Assembly (NCBI GenBank): GCA_963738375.1
Contig: CAVTWL010000002.1
Span: 372,001-436,000, forward strand
Direction of reading: 5' to 3'
DNA: 64,000 nt
DNA from: Bog-159 sp963738375
GTDB taxonomy: Bacteria > Acidobacteriota > Terriglobia > Bryobacterales > Bryobacteraceae
The position numbers and the translations under genes were made by a program. The first letter of the stretch is position 1; each line of letters begins with the position of its first letter. Below are positions 44,625-53,600 of this stretch, piece after piece. Below the pieces are notes generated by a model that did no database searches, had not been told where the DNA came from, and worked only from the letters and a program-made list of their open reading frames with translations.

Positions 44625-47087
44625 TCAAAAGGCCAGCCGTAGCCCGAATCGCAGCTGAAACGGTTCGACGGGGTGGTAAACGTCTGTGAATGCCGCATCA
44701 GCCGTCGGCGTTATTCGGGAGGTATAGGCGTAGTCAATGTCATGGTCCCTACGGTTCAGCAAATTCAAAGCCTCGACGACAAAACTCCATTTTTTGGTAA
44801 TTCGATAACGGACATCCGCATTGAGCAAAACCGTCGCATTTGACCGGTAGACCGCGTCGGATGTCAAATTGCGTGGGCCAAAAGCGCGCAGACGCAAACT
44901 CGCGGAAAAGCGTTTGTAATCGTGCATGGTGATACCCGATGAAATCACCAACCCAACCGCTTCTGGCACCCACCTGCCACCCGGGCTTCCCGGCGCCGCG
45001 TCATCCCCGTCTATCGAGGTAAAGCGGGCGCGGGAGTCCGCAATGTCAAAATCGAGAGCCCAATGTTCCAGCGGCGTGTAGTAGTTAGCCCACTCGATGC
45101 CATAGCGGTTGCTCGGCGATGATGAAGCAACCGTGCCTCCGGTGTCGCCATCCTGCTGCAGTTCGGACTCACTGTGGAGATACCAGAGTGAAAATGTGCT
45201 CTGCAGATGTGACAAGGCCGAAGTCCGCACGCCGATTTCCGACCCCTTGGTCTGGACTAGGAGGGGGATTCTCGACGTAGCCGTGGGAAATGGATTGTCG
45301 GGCGAAATTGGTTCCTGCGTTTGCGTTGCGCCGCGCACGTCGTTGCTGTGAAAGCTGAAGCCGCCCTGTACATAGAACTCTGTCTTAGACCACGGGCCGA
45401 AAATCAAAGTCGCTTTTGGTTCGGGCAGGAACTTGGTGACAGCACCGGAATTGGCAGCCGCAAAGTTGACCACCGGAGCGCCAGGTAGTTCGGTGGCGAT
45501 ATAACTGGGAGTCAAGTTGGTGACGTCAGCGTGTCCCACGTCGCCGCGAAGGGCCAACACCGTGCGGAATTTATCCGACCACTCTATTTTATTCTCCACA
45601 TAAAGGCCGAACATCGCGTCGGTAAATCGATTCACATCCGTGTCCGCGGGCAAGACCGCTACCAGGTTCGGATTGCTAGCGCATGCGGCGATGGGTTCGG
45701 CATTGCAGGCGTTGCTATCGTTCTTGTCCGTGCGCAGACGATTTTCGGTCCGGTAAAGGCCATTGCGGACCCAGTCGTTGCGGACCTGCAGTCCGAACGT
45801 ATTTTCGACCTTGCGGCCCCACCAATTAGTGAAGAGCGTGTGGCGAGCATCCAGCCCCGCCACAAAGCGATTGTCCTTCTGTTCGAACTGATCACCCTTA
45901 ATGGGGTCATCCAGGTAGTAAGTGAAATCGGAAAACAAATCGAGATCGTAATAAAACCCGTAGGCCGTGATTTTCGTCGCGGAATGATCGTCTTGACGAT
46001 GCCATTCAGCCTGCAAGCTCTCACGCTGTGAGTTCCCGCCGCCGGTCGGGTTTAGTGCGCCGAAAAAACCGACGAGAGGCGTCGCGGTAACGGGGATCTG
46101 ATCGCTCGAATTCCATTTTCCGTGGTAGCCACGGGCGGTGATACTGAAGCCGTTGGCGTCGTCGCCCTGGCTGTAGGTCAGCAGGCCGTTGAACTTGGCG
46201 AAACCATCCGGATGCACCCATGGGCCGTCATCGTAATACGCTTCTCCGCCGACCAACAAGTTGCCCGAACCGACCTTTTCCGATGCGCCGAAAACGGCCC
46301 GCCCATAGCCATACATGCCGCCTTCCACCTGGAAGAAGTTCTCGGGCAACGTCTTGAAATACACCACATTGGCGGACGCCGCGGAGCCGTAGTTGCCGAC
46401 GTCGGCGTAATAAGGACCCTTCTGGAAATCCACCCGTTCGACCAGCTCGGGGATGACGATGTTCATGTCCGAGTACCCCTCGCCGTGGGCGTGCGACGGC
46501 AGGTTAAGCGGCATACCGTCGATGGAAATGGCGATGTCGGTGCCGTGGTCGAGATTGAAGCCGCGAAGAAAATATTGGTTGGCCTTGCCGCCGCCGGCGT
46601 GTTGCGTAATGATGAGGCCCGGAACCGTTTCCAAGACTTCTCCCGAGCGAAGAATCGGACGATCTGCGATTTCCTGCGCGCCCACCGTTCCCTGGGTGGC
46701 GGATTCGGCAATTCCGACGAGGCTGTCATCCCGGCCCTTCACCGTTACGCTGGTGCTGACGGAGCCCACAGCCAGAGAGATGCGCAGCGGGGCAGGCGCC
46801 TCGCTGGCGCCGATGGATATGGGGATTTCCTTGGTTTCAAAATCGGCATGAGATACCGACAGTCGATAATCTCCTGCCGGGATCCCAGAAATCGTGAAGG
46901 AGCCATTCGTGTCCGATTCAGTCGTTGTGAGTACCGTGCCGTTCGCGCCTTGAACCTGCACAGTGGCCCCGCCAATCGCTGCCCCAGACGCATCAACGAC
47001 CCTTCCTGACAGAAGCACGTCCGCGGCCCAAGCGCACCACATGGCTGAGAATAGGATGGAAGTGATGACGACGGGGTGTCGCGGCAT
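44625..47087 (-). CDS. TonB-dependent receptor with carboxypeptidase-regulatory N-terminus
   Basis: An 820-residue outer-membrane receptor. After a signal peptide (to about 21) comes a carboxypeptidase-regulatory-like domain (GRVVDASGAAIGGATVQVQG to about 110). A classical plug follows with ILRSGEVLETVPGLIITQHA, KANQYFLRGFNLDHGTDIAI and SIDGMPLNLPSHAHGEGYSD, and a 22-strand-type barrel ends in FQLRFGLRLAF. The plug is close to proteins annotated as metal or siderophore receptors, with a His-containing loop (PSHAHGEG), but the ligand is not certain. AAAGGAG precedes ATG 47087. It is divergent from marR. It is different from the 970-residue Oar-type receptor at 10-13 kb: it has a true plug and no Gly-rich loop. 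Confidence 0.92.
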   Translation of the reverse strand: MPRHPVVITSILFSAMWCAWAADVLLSGRVVDASGAAIGGATVQVQGANGTVLTTTESDTNGSFTISGIPAGDYRLSVSHADFETKEIPISIGASEAPAPLRISLAVGSVSTSVTVKGRDDSLVGIAESATQGTVGAQEIADRPILRSGEVLETVPGLIITQHAGGGKANQYFLRGFNLDHGTDIAISIDGMPLNLPSHAHGEGYSDMNIVIPELVERVDFQKGPYYADVGNYGSAASANVVYFKTLPENFFQVEGGMYGYGRAVFGASEKVGSGNLLVGGEAYYDDGPWVHPDGFAKFNGLLTYSQGDDANGFSITARGYHGKWNSSDQIPVTATPLVGFFGALNPTGGGNSQRESLQAEWHRQDDHSATKITAYGFYYDLDLFSDFTYYLDDPIKGDQFEQKDNRFVAGLDARHTLFTNWWGRKVENTFGLQVRNDWVRNGLYRTENRLRTDKNDSNACNAEPIAACASNPNLVAVLPADTDVNRFTDAMFGLYVENKIEWSDKFRTVLALRGDVGHADVTNLTPSYIATELPGAPVVNFAAANSGAVTKFLPEPKATLIFGPWSKTEFYVQGGFSFHSNDVRGATQTQEPISPDNPFPTATSRIPLLVQTKGSEIGVRTSALSHLQSTFSLWYLHSESELQQDGDTGGTVASSSPSNRYGIEWANYYTPLEHWALDFDIADSRARFTSIDGDDAAPGSPGGRWVPEAVGLVISSGITMHDYKRFSASLRLRAFGPRNLTSDAVYRSNATVLLNADVRYRITKKWSFVVEALNLLNRRDHDIDYAYTSRITPTADAAFTDVYHPVEPFQLRFGLRLAF

Positions 47088-47282
47088 AGGCTCCTTTCAG
47101 CAGTGCTACAGAATTGAGAAAGATGCTACTCGGCAGATAATAGCACGAATTTTCAATAGGTACTACGGCTTTGCCAGGTGTTTTGGATTTCTGCCGTCAG
47201 ATGAAACTGCCTGGCGTTGGCCCAACGTCGAGGAAACGCGGGCCCTCGTTCCATGGCCGGCGGGCTTTGTACGCTCGATGTT

Positions 47283-47311
47283 TTGACAATATTCGTTATA
47301 ACGGATAAAAT
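47283..47311 (+). promoter_or_regulatory. marR promoter with palindromic operator in the spacer
   Basis: A -35 box TTGACA (47283-47288), a 17-base spacer and a -10 box TAAAAT (47306-47311) form an almost ideal housekeeping promoter for marR. The spacer contains the near-perfect palindrome ATTCGTTATAACGGAT (47291-47306, 14 of 16 positions symmetric). A dimer bound there would block RNA polymerase, as expected for an autorepressed MarR gene. Confidence 0.7.
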
Positions 47312-47320
47312 GGCCATTGG

Positions 47321-47740
47321 ATGAGGGAAGAAGCCGCTTTTCTGGATTTGCTGCGGACAGTGGAAATGCTGTCCCGGCCGCTGGCGCAAGTGCTGAAGAG
47401 CGAGGATCTCTCCTCGACCCAGTACAACGTTCTGCGTATTTTGCGCGGGGCTCCGGATGGGCTGACCTGTCGCGAGATTGGCAACCGGATGATTACACGG
47501 GATCCGGATATCACTCGTTTGCTGGACCGGATGGAGAGACGCCAATTAGTTTCGCGCTGCCGGGAGACCAAGGACCGCCGCATGGTGCTGACGCGAATTT
47601 CGGCGGAAGGTTTGGAGATGCTGGGCCGCTTGGATCAACCGGTACAGGGGATGCACAAGAAACTGCTCGGACATTTGGGGAGCGTGCGGTTGCGGGCCCT
47701 GGCCGGTTTATTGGCGGTCTGCCGGAAGGAACGTGCGTAG
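47321..47740 (+). CDS. MarR-family transcriptional regulator
   Basis: A 139-residue winged-helix repressor. N-terminal dimer helices (EEAAFLDLLRTVEMLSRPLA) precede the helix-turn-helix (LSSTQYNVLRILRGA; LTCREIGNRMITRDPDITRL) and the MarR wing LVSRCRETKDRRMVLTRIS (conserved D-x-R, about residue 85). Three cysteines (about 49, 80 and 136) leave open thiol- or quinone-based sensing. The promoter holds a palindrome that is probably its own operator, and a related palindrome lies in front of yceI. It therefore most likely controls itself and the following yceI-pirin genes. The inducer is unknown. Confidence 0.92.
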   Translation: MREEAAFLDLLRTVEMLSRPLAQVLKSEDLSSTQYNVLRILRGAPDGLTCREIGNRMITRDPDITRLLDRMERRQLVSRCRETKDRRMVLTRISAEGLEMLGRLDQPVQGMHKKLLGHLGSVRLRALAGLLAVCRKERA

Positions 47741-47754
47741 ATTTTGGTCTTATT

Positions 47755-47769
47755 ATTGTTGCAACGAAT
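47755..47769 (+). promoter_or_regulatory. Second MarR-type palindrome upstream of yceI
   Basis: ATTGTTGCAACGAAT is an imperfect palindrome that shares the ATT..TT..AAC..AT frame of the site in the marR promoter. It lies 15-29 bases after the marR stop and 41 bases before the yceI ATG. Next to it is a further half-like element (ATATCGTTCTCACGAAT). A TTGCAA in it could serve as a -35 box. This suggests that yceI has its own promoter, repressed by the same regulator; this is inference from sequence likeness. Confidence 0.5.
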
Positions 47770-47809
47770 ATCGTTCTCACGAATCTAAACATTGAAAGGA
47801 GATAGGGGC

Positions 47810-48337
47810 ATGAGCAATTGGAATCTGGACGCAGCACACTCCACAGCGGAGTTTAAAGTGAAACACATGATGATCTCGAACGTGAGAGGCAAGTTTACCG
47901 GTATCTCCGGCGCGCTGACGCTGGACGAAGCCGACGTGACGAAATCGAGCGTGGAAGCGACCATCGACGCGACCACCATCGACACTGGCGATGCCCAGCG
48001 CGACGCGCATCTAAAAAGCGCGGAGTTCTTTGACGCCGACAAATTTCCGAAGCTGACGTTTAAGTCGGCCAGCGTCAAAAGCAAGGGAAACGGGGAATTG
48101 GCGGTGAGCGGCGACTTGACCATTCACGGCGTCACGCGGCCGGTGGTCTTCGACGTGGAAGGGCCAACTGCGCCGGCCAAGGATCCGTGGGGCAACACGC
48201 GAGTGGGCCTTTCGGGAACAGCGAAGATCAACCGCAAGGATTTCGGCCTGACCTGGAATGCCGCCTTGGAAACCGGTGGCATCCTGATAGGTGAGGAAGT
48301 AACGATCACATTGGATGTTGAATTTGTGAAAGCCTGA
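47810..48337 (+). CDS. YceI-family polyisoprenoid-binding-like protein
   Basis: A 175-residue YceI/lipocalin-like beta-barrel. It starts MSNWNLDAAHSTAEFKVKHM with the family's HS..F.V.H pattern, and continues VEATIDATTIDTGDAQRDAH, LKSAEFFDADKFPKLTFKS, GDLTIHGVTRPVVFDVE and RKDFGLTWN. The barrel binds a long isoprenoid in TT1927b and E. coli YceI. No signal peptide is present, so this one appears cytoplasmic. ATG 47810 is preceded by AAAGGAGA. It is followed 21 bases later by a pirin gene. The YceI-pirin-MarR combination is a recurrent stress-type cluster. Confidence 0.93.
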   Translation: MSNWNLDAAHSTAEFKVKHMMISNVRGKFTGISGALTLDEADVTKSSVEATIDATTIDTGDAQRDAHLKSAEFFDADKFPKLTFKSASVKSKGNGELAVSGDLTIHGVTRPVVFDVEGPTAPAKDPWGNTRVGLSGTAKINRKDFGLTWNAALETGGILIGEEVTITLDVEFVKA

Positions 48338-48358
48338 ATTCGGGGCGGGAGGAGAGTT

Positions 48359-49266
48359 ATGTCGCTACGTCCGGTAAAAGAAGTGATTCAGACGAAAGCA
48401 ACGATGGAAGGCGCGGGAGTGAAACTGCAACGCGCCTTCGGTTTCGGGAAGACCAAGGATTTCGATCCGTTTCTGCTGCTGGACGATTTTCGCAACGACA
48501 ATCCGGCGGACTATGCGGCCGGATTCCCGTGGCATCCGCACCGCGGCATCGAGACGATCACCTATGTGCTGGCGGGTTCTGTGGAGCACGGGGACAGCCT
48601 GGGCAACAAGGGCAAGATGACGGCCGGCGACGTGCAGTGGATGACGGCGGGCAGCGGGATCCTGCATCAGGAGATGCCGAAGGGCGATCCGGACGGCCGC
48701 ATGCACGGTTTTCAGCTCTGGGCGAATTTGCCGGCTTCGCTGAAGATGACGCGATCCGCGATACCAGGATATTCCGTCGGCGGCGATTCCGGAAGTGACG
48801 GACGACGACGGCACAAGGGCGCGCGTGATTTGCGGCGAGTTCTGGGGCAAGCGGGGGCCGGTGGAGGGCGTGGCGGCGGATCCCGAACTATCTCGATATC
48901 TCGGTGCCGCCGGGGCAGAAGAAGCGGCTGAAGGTGGAGACCGACCGCAATGCTTTCGCTTACGTGTTCGCTGGGGCCGGGACGTTTCGCGACTCGTCGG
49001 ATCCGCAAGCGGTGCTGACCGAACAGGTGGCGAAGCCGGATGCCGCGCCGGTCTACGACGTGAGCAATCATTCGCTGGTGCTGTTCGACCGGGGCGATGA
49101 GGTGGTGGTGCAGGCGGGGCCGGAGGGAATCCGATTCCTGCTGGTATCGGGCAGTCCGCTGGAAGAGCCGGTGGCGTGGTACGGGCCGATTGTGATGAAT
49201 ACGCAGGATCAGCTGCGGCAGGCGATGGGCGAGTTGCGGGACGGAAGTTTCATCAAGCACTCGTAA
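48359..49266 (+). CDS. Pirin-family bicupin, two frameshifts in this sequence
   Basis: A pirin (quercetinase-like bicupin) of about 300 codons. The N-terminal cupin is intact, with FGKTKDFDPFLLLDDFRND and the metal-binding FPWHPHRGIETITYVLAGSV (His pair, about residues 58-62), then WMTAGSGILHQEMP (His and Glu, about 105). After ASLKMT (near 48752) the frame slips to DPRYQDIPSAAIPEVTDDDG, and near 48886 it slips again to NYLDISVPPGQKKRLKVETD. The C-terminal cupin then runs clean to TAA 49266 (FAYVFAGAGTF, SLVLFDRGDEVVVQAG). Both shifts are single-base and no domain is missing. Ribosome site GGGAGGAG precedes the ATG. Confidence 0.88.
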
Positions 49267-49408
49267 CGAACGGACAAGGAAGCAGCCGCCCCGGTAACAA
49301 AAGCCCTGCCGCCTCAGGCGGCCGCGGGTGGATGCGTGCCGGGGCGGACGTGGGCTGCGATTTGAAGGTTGGTTCCAGGCGTCGATGGCGGGAAGGTCTC
49401 GCTATAAG

Positions 49409-49448
49409 CGATTGGCCTCGCCGAGAGGCGGACCCAATCGGCTTTTTT
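49409..49448 (+). terminator. Rho-independent terminator of the marR-yceI-pirin operon
   Basis: CGATTGG (49409-49415) pairs perfectly with CCAATCG (49434-49440). An inner CCTC/GAGG pairing sits within the loop, and GC plus six T (49443-49448) follow. The hairpin-plus-T-run reads only on the plus strand, so it ends transcription from pirin about 140 bases after its stop. Confidence 0.75.
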
Positions 49449-49478
49449 GCGGTTGCGAAGAAAGTTCGCGGGGGGGGG

Positions 49479-50780
49479 CTACCAGGGGAAGACGCGAAAC
49501 GCCAGGGCGGCGCCGGTCATCAAGATGGAGGCCGCGAAGAGGTAGGGGATGGTGAAGCGCTGGTACTCTCCCAGTTCGAGGTTGGCCAGCCCGACGATCA
49601 GGAAGGTGGCCGGGGTGAGGGGGGTGATGGGGAAGCCGGTTGTGTGCATGCCCAGCAACGCCGCTTGCGCGACGTGAATGGGCGGGATGCCCGCTATCTT
49701 GCCTGCTTCCGCGATGACGGGCAAGACTCCGAAATAAAACGAATCGGGATCGAACAGCAGGCTGAGGGGCATGGACGTGAGTCCGAGCATGACGGGGATA
49801 TGGCGAACCCACGCGGTGGGTATCACGTTTACGAATGCTTGAGCCATGGCGGCAAGCATGCCCGATCCGGTCATGATGCCGGTGAAGGCGCCGGCGGCGA
49901 AAAGGATGCTGGCCATCATCAAAGCTTCGCGGGCATGCGCTTCGACCCGCGCGCGCTGCATGTTGGTTTGCGGATAGTTGACGGCGAGGGCGATCACGAC
50001 GCCGACCATGAAAACGACCATGGGCGGCAGCAGGCCGGCGACCAGAACGCCCATGAGCAGCAAGGTGAGAGTGGCATTCAGCCAAAACCAGCGGGGACGG
50101 CGGAGCGCTTGTTCAGCTTGGCCGAGTTCGCGGCGGTGCGCGAAGGCCGGCGAGGCTGCGTGCGGCCATCCCAGGCGTTTCTCTTCGCGGCGACCTAGCC
50201 ACCAGGCGATGCAAAACGTGTAGATGAGACCAACCACCTGCACGGGAATGAGCGGCTGGAAAAGTTGGGCGACGGGAATGTGGAGGGCAGCGGAGGCGCG
50301 CAGTGTGGGTCCGGTCCAAGGGAGGAAATTCACACCGGCTGCGAGCGCGGCGGCGCAGGCGAGAACGCGGCGGTCGATGCCGATGCGCTCGTAGAGGGGG
50401 AGCATCACGGGAATGGCGATGAGGAAAGTGACCGCGCCGGAGCCATCGAGGTGGATGAGAAGAGCGAGCAGCGCGGTGCCAACGACGATGCGGGTGGGGC
50501 GTCCACCGGCGGCGCTGAGGATGCGGTCGATGACAGGATCGAGCAGGCCGGCATCCGAGAGGATGCCGAAATACAAAATGGCGAAGATGAACATGCCTGC
50601 GATGGAGGCGAGGCTTTCCACACCTTTGACGATGAAAGCGCCGGTCTTGAGTCCGAAGCCTCCGGCGAGCGAGGCGAGGATGGGGACTGCGATCAGCGCG
50701 ACCAAGGCCGAGGCGCGTTTGCCGATGATGAGAACGAGGAGCAGCGCGACAGTCGAGAAACCCATCCACGCAAGGTTCAT
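49479..50780 (-). CDS. CitMHS-family citrate-metal:proton symporter
   Basis: A 433-residue transporter with about twelve membrane helices, of the CitMHS family (metal-citrate/H+ symport). Typical stretches are FIFAILYFGILSDAGLLDPV, ALLALLIHLDGSGAVTFLIA, LACAAALAAGVNFLPWTGPT, FAAGAFTGIMTGSGMLAAMA and SLLFDPDSFYFGVLPVIAEA. Some members carry other carboxylates. Its ATG overlaps the stop of the CoA-transferase gene by four bases. That arrangement suggests uptake of an organic acid followed by activation to its CoA ester; this is inference from context. Confidence 0.9.
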   Translation of the reverse strand: MNLAWMGFSTVALLLVLIIGKRASALVALIAVPILASLAGGFGLKTGAFIVKGVESLASIAGMFIFAILYFGILSDAGLLDPVIDRILSAAGGRPTRIVVGTALLALLIHLDGSGAVTFLIAIPVMLPLYERIGIDRRVLACAAALAAGVNFLPWTGPTLRASAALHIPVAQLFQPLIPVQVVGLIYTFCIAWWLGRREEKRLGWPHAASPAFAHRRELGQAEQALRRPRWFWLNATLTLLLMGVLVAGLLPPMVVFMVGVVIALAVNYPQTNMQRARVEAHAREALMMASILFAAGAFTGIMTGSGMLAAMAQAFVNVIPTAWVRHIPVMLGLTSMPLSLLFDPDSFYFGVLPVIAEAGKIAGIPPIHVAQAALLGMHTTGFPITPLTPATFLIVGLANLELGEYQRFTIPYLFAASILMTGAALAFRVFPW

Positions 50781-51991
50781 GACCGGGCATCCGGGACGAT
50801 GACGCCGGATACGACGAGAGTCTCGATCTGGCCGGAGTCGAGGCCCAGCAATTCCTCCAGGGCCAGGGCGGTGTGCTCTCCCAATTGCGGCGCCGGGGCG
50901 CCGATGCGAGCGGGTGTTTCGGACAGTTTGACGGGAGTTCCGGTGACCCGATGCGAACCGGCTTGCGGATCCTGCAGCGTGGGAAACATCTCACGCAGCG
51001 CCGTTTGAGGGTGGTTCAGGACTTCCGCGAAGGTGCGGACCGGGGAGCACGGAATGCCGGCGGCGCGCAAGCGATCGACCCATCCCTGCATGGTGTCTTC
51101 GCGGAAGATGGCGGCCAGTATCTCCTCCAGTTCGTGGCGGTTTTCGACGCGGCGGGCGTTGGTGGCGAAGGCGGGGTGGGATTCCAGATCGATACGGGCG
51201 AGGACGCGGCAAAAAGTCGACCACAGTTTCTCGCTGCCAACGGCGATCGAGAAGCTGCGATCTTTGGCTTCGAAGACGCGGTAAGGGACGACGGTCGGAA
51301 ATCCGCTGCCCATGGGCCGCGGCACATTGCCGGAGCCCAGGAAGGACATGTAATTCGAGCTCATGGCTGAAATCATAGAATCGAGCATGGAGACGTCGAC
51401 ATATTGGCCCTGGCCGGTATATTCGCGGGCGCGCAACGCCATCATGATGCCGATGACGGCAAACAAGCCAGCATTGATGTCGGCGACTGCGTAGCCGCTG
51501 CGGACCTGCTGGCCTGCTTCGGTGCCGGTGATGCTCATGAACCCGCTGGAGCATTCGACAATCAGATCCATGGCGGCCTCGTCGCGCGCTGGCCCGGCTT
51601 GACCGTAGCCGGAGATGGAACAGTAGACCAGGCGCGGATTACGGGCGGAGGCGGCGGCGTAACCCAAGCCGAGGCGGTCCATGGTGCCGGGGCGGAAATT
51701 TTCGATGAGGACGTCCATGCGCTCGATGAGGCGCAGGCAGAGGTCGATACCCGCGGGCATTTTCAGGTCGATGGAGATGCCGAGCTTGCCGCGATTGAGG
51801 CCGAAAAAAAAAGATGAATGCGCGCCGACGAAGGGAGGGCCCCAGCCGCGGCCCATATCCCCACCCGCGCTGCTTTCGAGTTTGTAGACGGTGGCGCCGA
51901 AGTCGGCAAGCAGGAGCGTGGCGTAGGGGCCAGCCAGCGCGTGGGAGAAGTCGAGCACGCGGATTCCGTGGAGTGCGGTGGGCGCGGTCAT
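50777..51991 (-). CDS. CaiB/BaiF-family (class III) CoA-transferase
   Basis: A 404-residue class III CoA-transferase. It starts with LHGIRVLDFSHALAGPYATL and LLADFGATVYKLESSAGGDM. Further motifs are FGLNRGKLGISIDLKMPAG, LIENFRPGTMDRLGLGYAAA and YCSISGYGQAGPARDEAAMD; the last contains the catalytic Asp (about residue 168). These enzymes move CoA between carboxylic acids such as formyl/oxalate, carnitine or mesaconate. It is the first gene of a two-gene unit with the CitMHS transporter, so a dicarboxylate or tricarboxylate substrate is plausible. The substrate cannot be read from sequence. Confidence 0.92.
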   Translation of the reverse strand: MTAPTALHGIRVLDFSHALAGPYATLLLADFGATVYKLESSAGGDMGRGWGPPFVGAHSSFFFGLNRGKLGISIDLKMPAGIDLCLRLIERMDVLIENFRPGTMDRLGLGYAAASARNPRLVYCSISGYGQAGPARDEAAMDLIVECSSGFMSITGTEAGQQVRSGYAVADINAGLFAVIGIMMALRAREYTGQGQYVDVSMLDSMISAMSSNYMSFLGSGNVPRPMGSGFPTVVPYRVFEAKDRSFSIAVGSEKLWSTFCRVLARIDLESHPAFATNARRVENRHELEEILAAIFREDTMQGWVDRLRAAGIPCSPVRTFAEVLNHPQTALREMFPTLQDPQAGSHRVTGTPVKLSETPARIGAPAPQLGEHTALALEELLGLDSGQIETLVVSGVIVPDARS

Positions 51992-52028
51992 AGCTTGAGC
52001 AGATACCCGGTTGGATGAATTCCCGATT

Positions 52029-53543
52029 CTACCGCGAGGGTGAGGTGCTTTTGGTAAATCCGCCGGTGGGGTTCCAACGGAATGTTTGGAACTGCGCGTT
52101 GCCGGGCGCGCCTTGCAGATGGATGCGATTGACGCTGACGCCCGTGTTCATCGCGACGCATTCGGGGAAGCCGTTGGCGAGGAACATGGCGCCTTGATTG
52201 GTGTTGGGCAGTCCTTCGACGGTGACGGGTTCTGGCGGGGGGGGGAGCAGCCGGGCAAGCGAGAGGCAGGCGGCCTGAGCCGATTCGGGCACTTCGCGCC
52301 AGGGCCGCAGGTTGTGTTGGAGGATGACGAGTTGGACGGCAACCAGGGCGCCCAGGAGCGGGGCGCGCCCCCTCGGCGGGAGGCTGCCGAGGAGCAAGCC
52401 CCAAACCAGGGCGATTCCGACGGCGGGCAGGTACAGCACGCGCGAGCCGCTGAGATCGAGGCCGATGAGGAGCATCTTCTGCGCGGGAAGGGCGGCGGCG
52501 AGGGTGAATGCGAGGCAGGCCAGTAATTTTCGGCGCGCGAGGCGGGTCTGCAGGACGGCGGCCGCGAAGATAACGGGCAGCGCGGCGGCGGCGGCTTTCA
52601 GCGAGAGGGCGGCGGTAGTGGACCAGTTGATGGGGAACAGCAGGATGGTCCAAAGGCGAACGAAAAGGCCGTTGGCGCGGGGGAGGAAGTTAGTCCGCAA
52701 CTGGTCGAGGGCGCTTGAGCCACGGACGGTGTAGCCTCCGAATCCGCCGAGAGCCCACCAGCGGTAGGCGAAAATCACGACGCATAGCCCGGTGATGAGC
52801 AGGAATGCGGATCGCACGCGGGCGGCGATGGGTCTTGGGTGCAGGGAGGCGATGCAGAGAATCAGGGCGGGCAAGCAGAACGCAGATTCTTTGGAGAGCA
52901 GGGCGGCAGCGGCAGAGATGAGCGCGAGAGCGAGATCGCGGCGATTTGGCGCATCGAAGTAGGCGCAGGTGAAGAGCAGCGCGGCGAGGACGAAGCCAGT
53001 GGCGATGAGATCGAAACCTGCATCGATCCAGGCGACGGGTTCGGCGGCGGCGGCGCTTACGGCAAAAACCAGGCCGGTACAGAGACCTGCCGCGCGCGTG
53101 AAGCGGAGGCCGCGGCGGCAGAGTAAATAGAGCAGCCATGCGTCAAGCGCGTGGAGCAAAATGCTGCCGGCATGCCAGCGCTCCGGGTGCGGGCCGGCCC
53201 ACAGATAATTGAGGCGATAGAGCAGGAACGAGATGGGACGAAAGAACAGGCCGGGCTGGAACTGTTCGGCACCGAACAAGCGAGGGAGGGCGCGCCAGTT
53301 GGAACGGGCCGCTTCTGAAATATGGGTGTAATCGTCGGAGACAAACGGCGCGCGCAGGATGCAGGCGAATCCGGCTAATGCCAGGGCAGCCAGCAGCGGC
53401 AGGAACAGTAAGTCGAGACGAGCGCTGCGCTCTGCGGCCTGAACCGGCCCGGATGCTCGCGACCTGAGGACCAGAGCGATCAGGAACGATAACGCGATGG
53501 CGCTCTCCAGGTTGAGGAGCGCGTGCGGGGAAGGCAGGATCAT
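52029..53543 (-). CDS. Polytopic membrane protein, glycosyltransferase-39/PMT-like architecture
   Basis: A 504-residue protein with about ten to twelve membrane helices. After two helices comes an acidic loop with FVSDDYTHISEAARSNW (about residue 68), the position where GT-C-fold glycosyltransferases carry their catalytic DD/DE pair, then FFRPISFLLYRLNYLWAGPH. A non-membrane C-terminal part (about 430-504) follows. This fits the GT-C type membrane glycosyltransferases or the TMTC-like DUFs, which use a polyprenyl-linked sugar. No TPR domain is seen. The neighbours give no clue. Assignment to a specific family is uncertain. Confidence 0.65.
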   Translation of the reverse strand: MILPSPHALLNLESAIALSFLIALVLRSRASGPVQAAERSARLDLLFLPLLAALALAGFACILRAPFVSDDYTHISEAARSNWRALPRLFGAEQFQPGLFFRPISFLLYRLNYLWAGPHPERWHAGSILLHALDAWLLYLLCRRGLRFTRAAGLCTGLVFAVSAAAAEPVAWIDAGFDLIATGFVLAALLFTCAYFDAPNRRDLALALISAAAALLSKESAFCLPALILCIASLHPRPIAARVRSAFLLITGLCVVIFAYRWWALGGFGGYTVRGSSALDQLRTNFLPRANGLFVRLWTILLFPINWSTTAALSLKAAAAALPVIFAAAVLQTRLARRKLLACLAFTLAAALPAQKMLLIGLDLSGSRVLYLPAVGIALVWGLLLGSLPPRGRAPLLGALVAVQLVILQHNLRPWREVPESAQAACLSLARLLPPPPEPVTVEGLPNTNQGAMFLANGFPECVAMNTGVSVNRIHLQGAPGNAQFQTFRWNPTGGFTKSTSPSR

Positions 53544-53600
53544 AAGCGTGCCGGCGGCATGCTTTCAGGCTAACCCATCGCTTTCGGCGGTAGACTGGGC

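Noticed and set aside
46122..47009. 295-codon plus-strand frame opposite the second TonB receptor
   Set aside because: Shadow frame; the minus-strand receptor is unambiguous with plug and barrel.
49176..51008. Plus-strand frames of 340 and 247 codons opposite the CitMHS and CoA-transferase genes
   Set aside because: Gly/Glu/Asp-rich antisense frames without motifs; the minus-strand genes overlap properly (ATGA).
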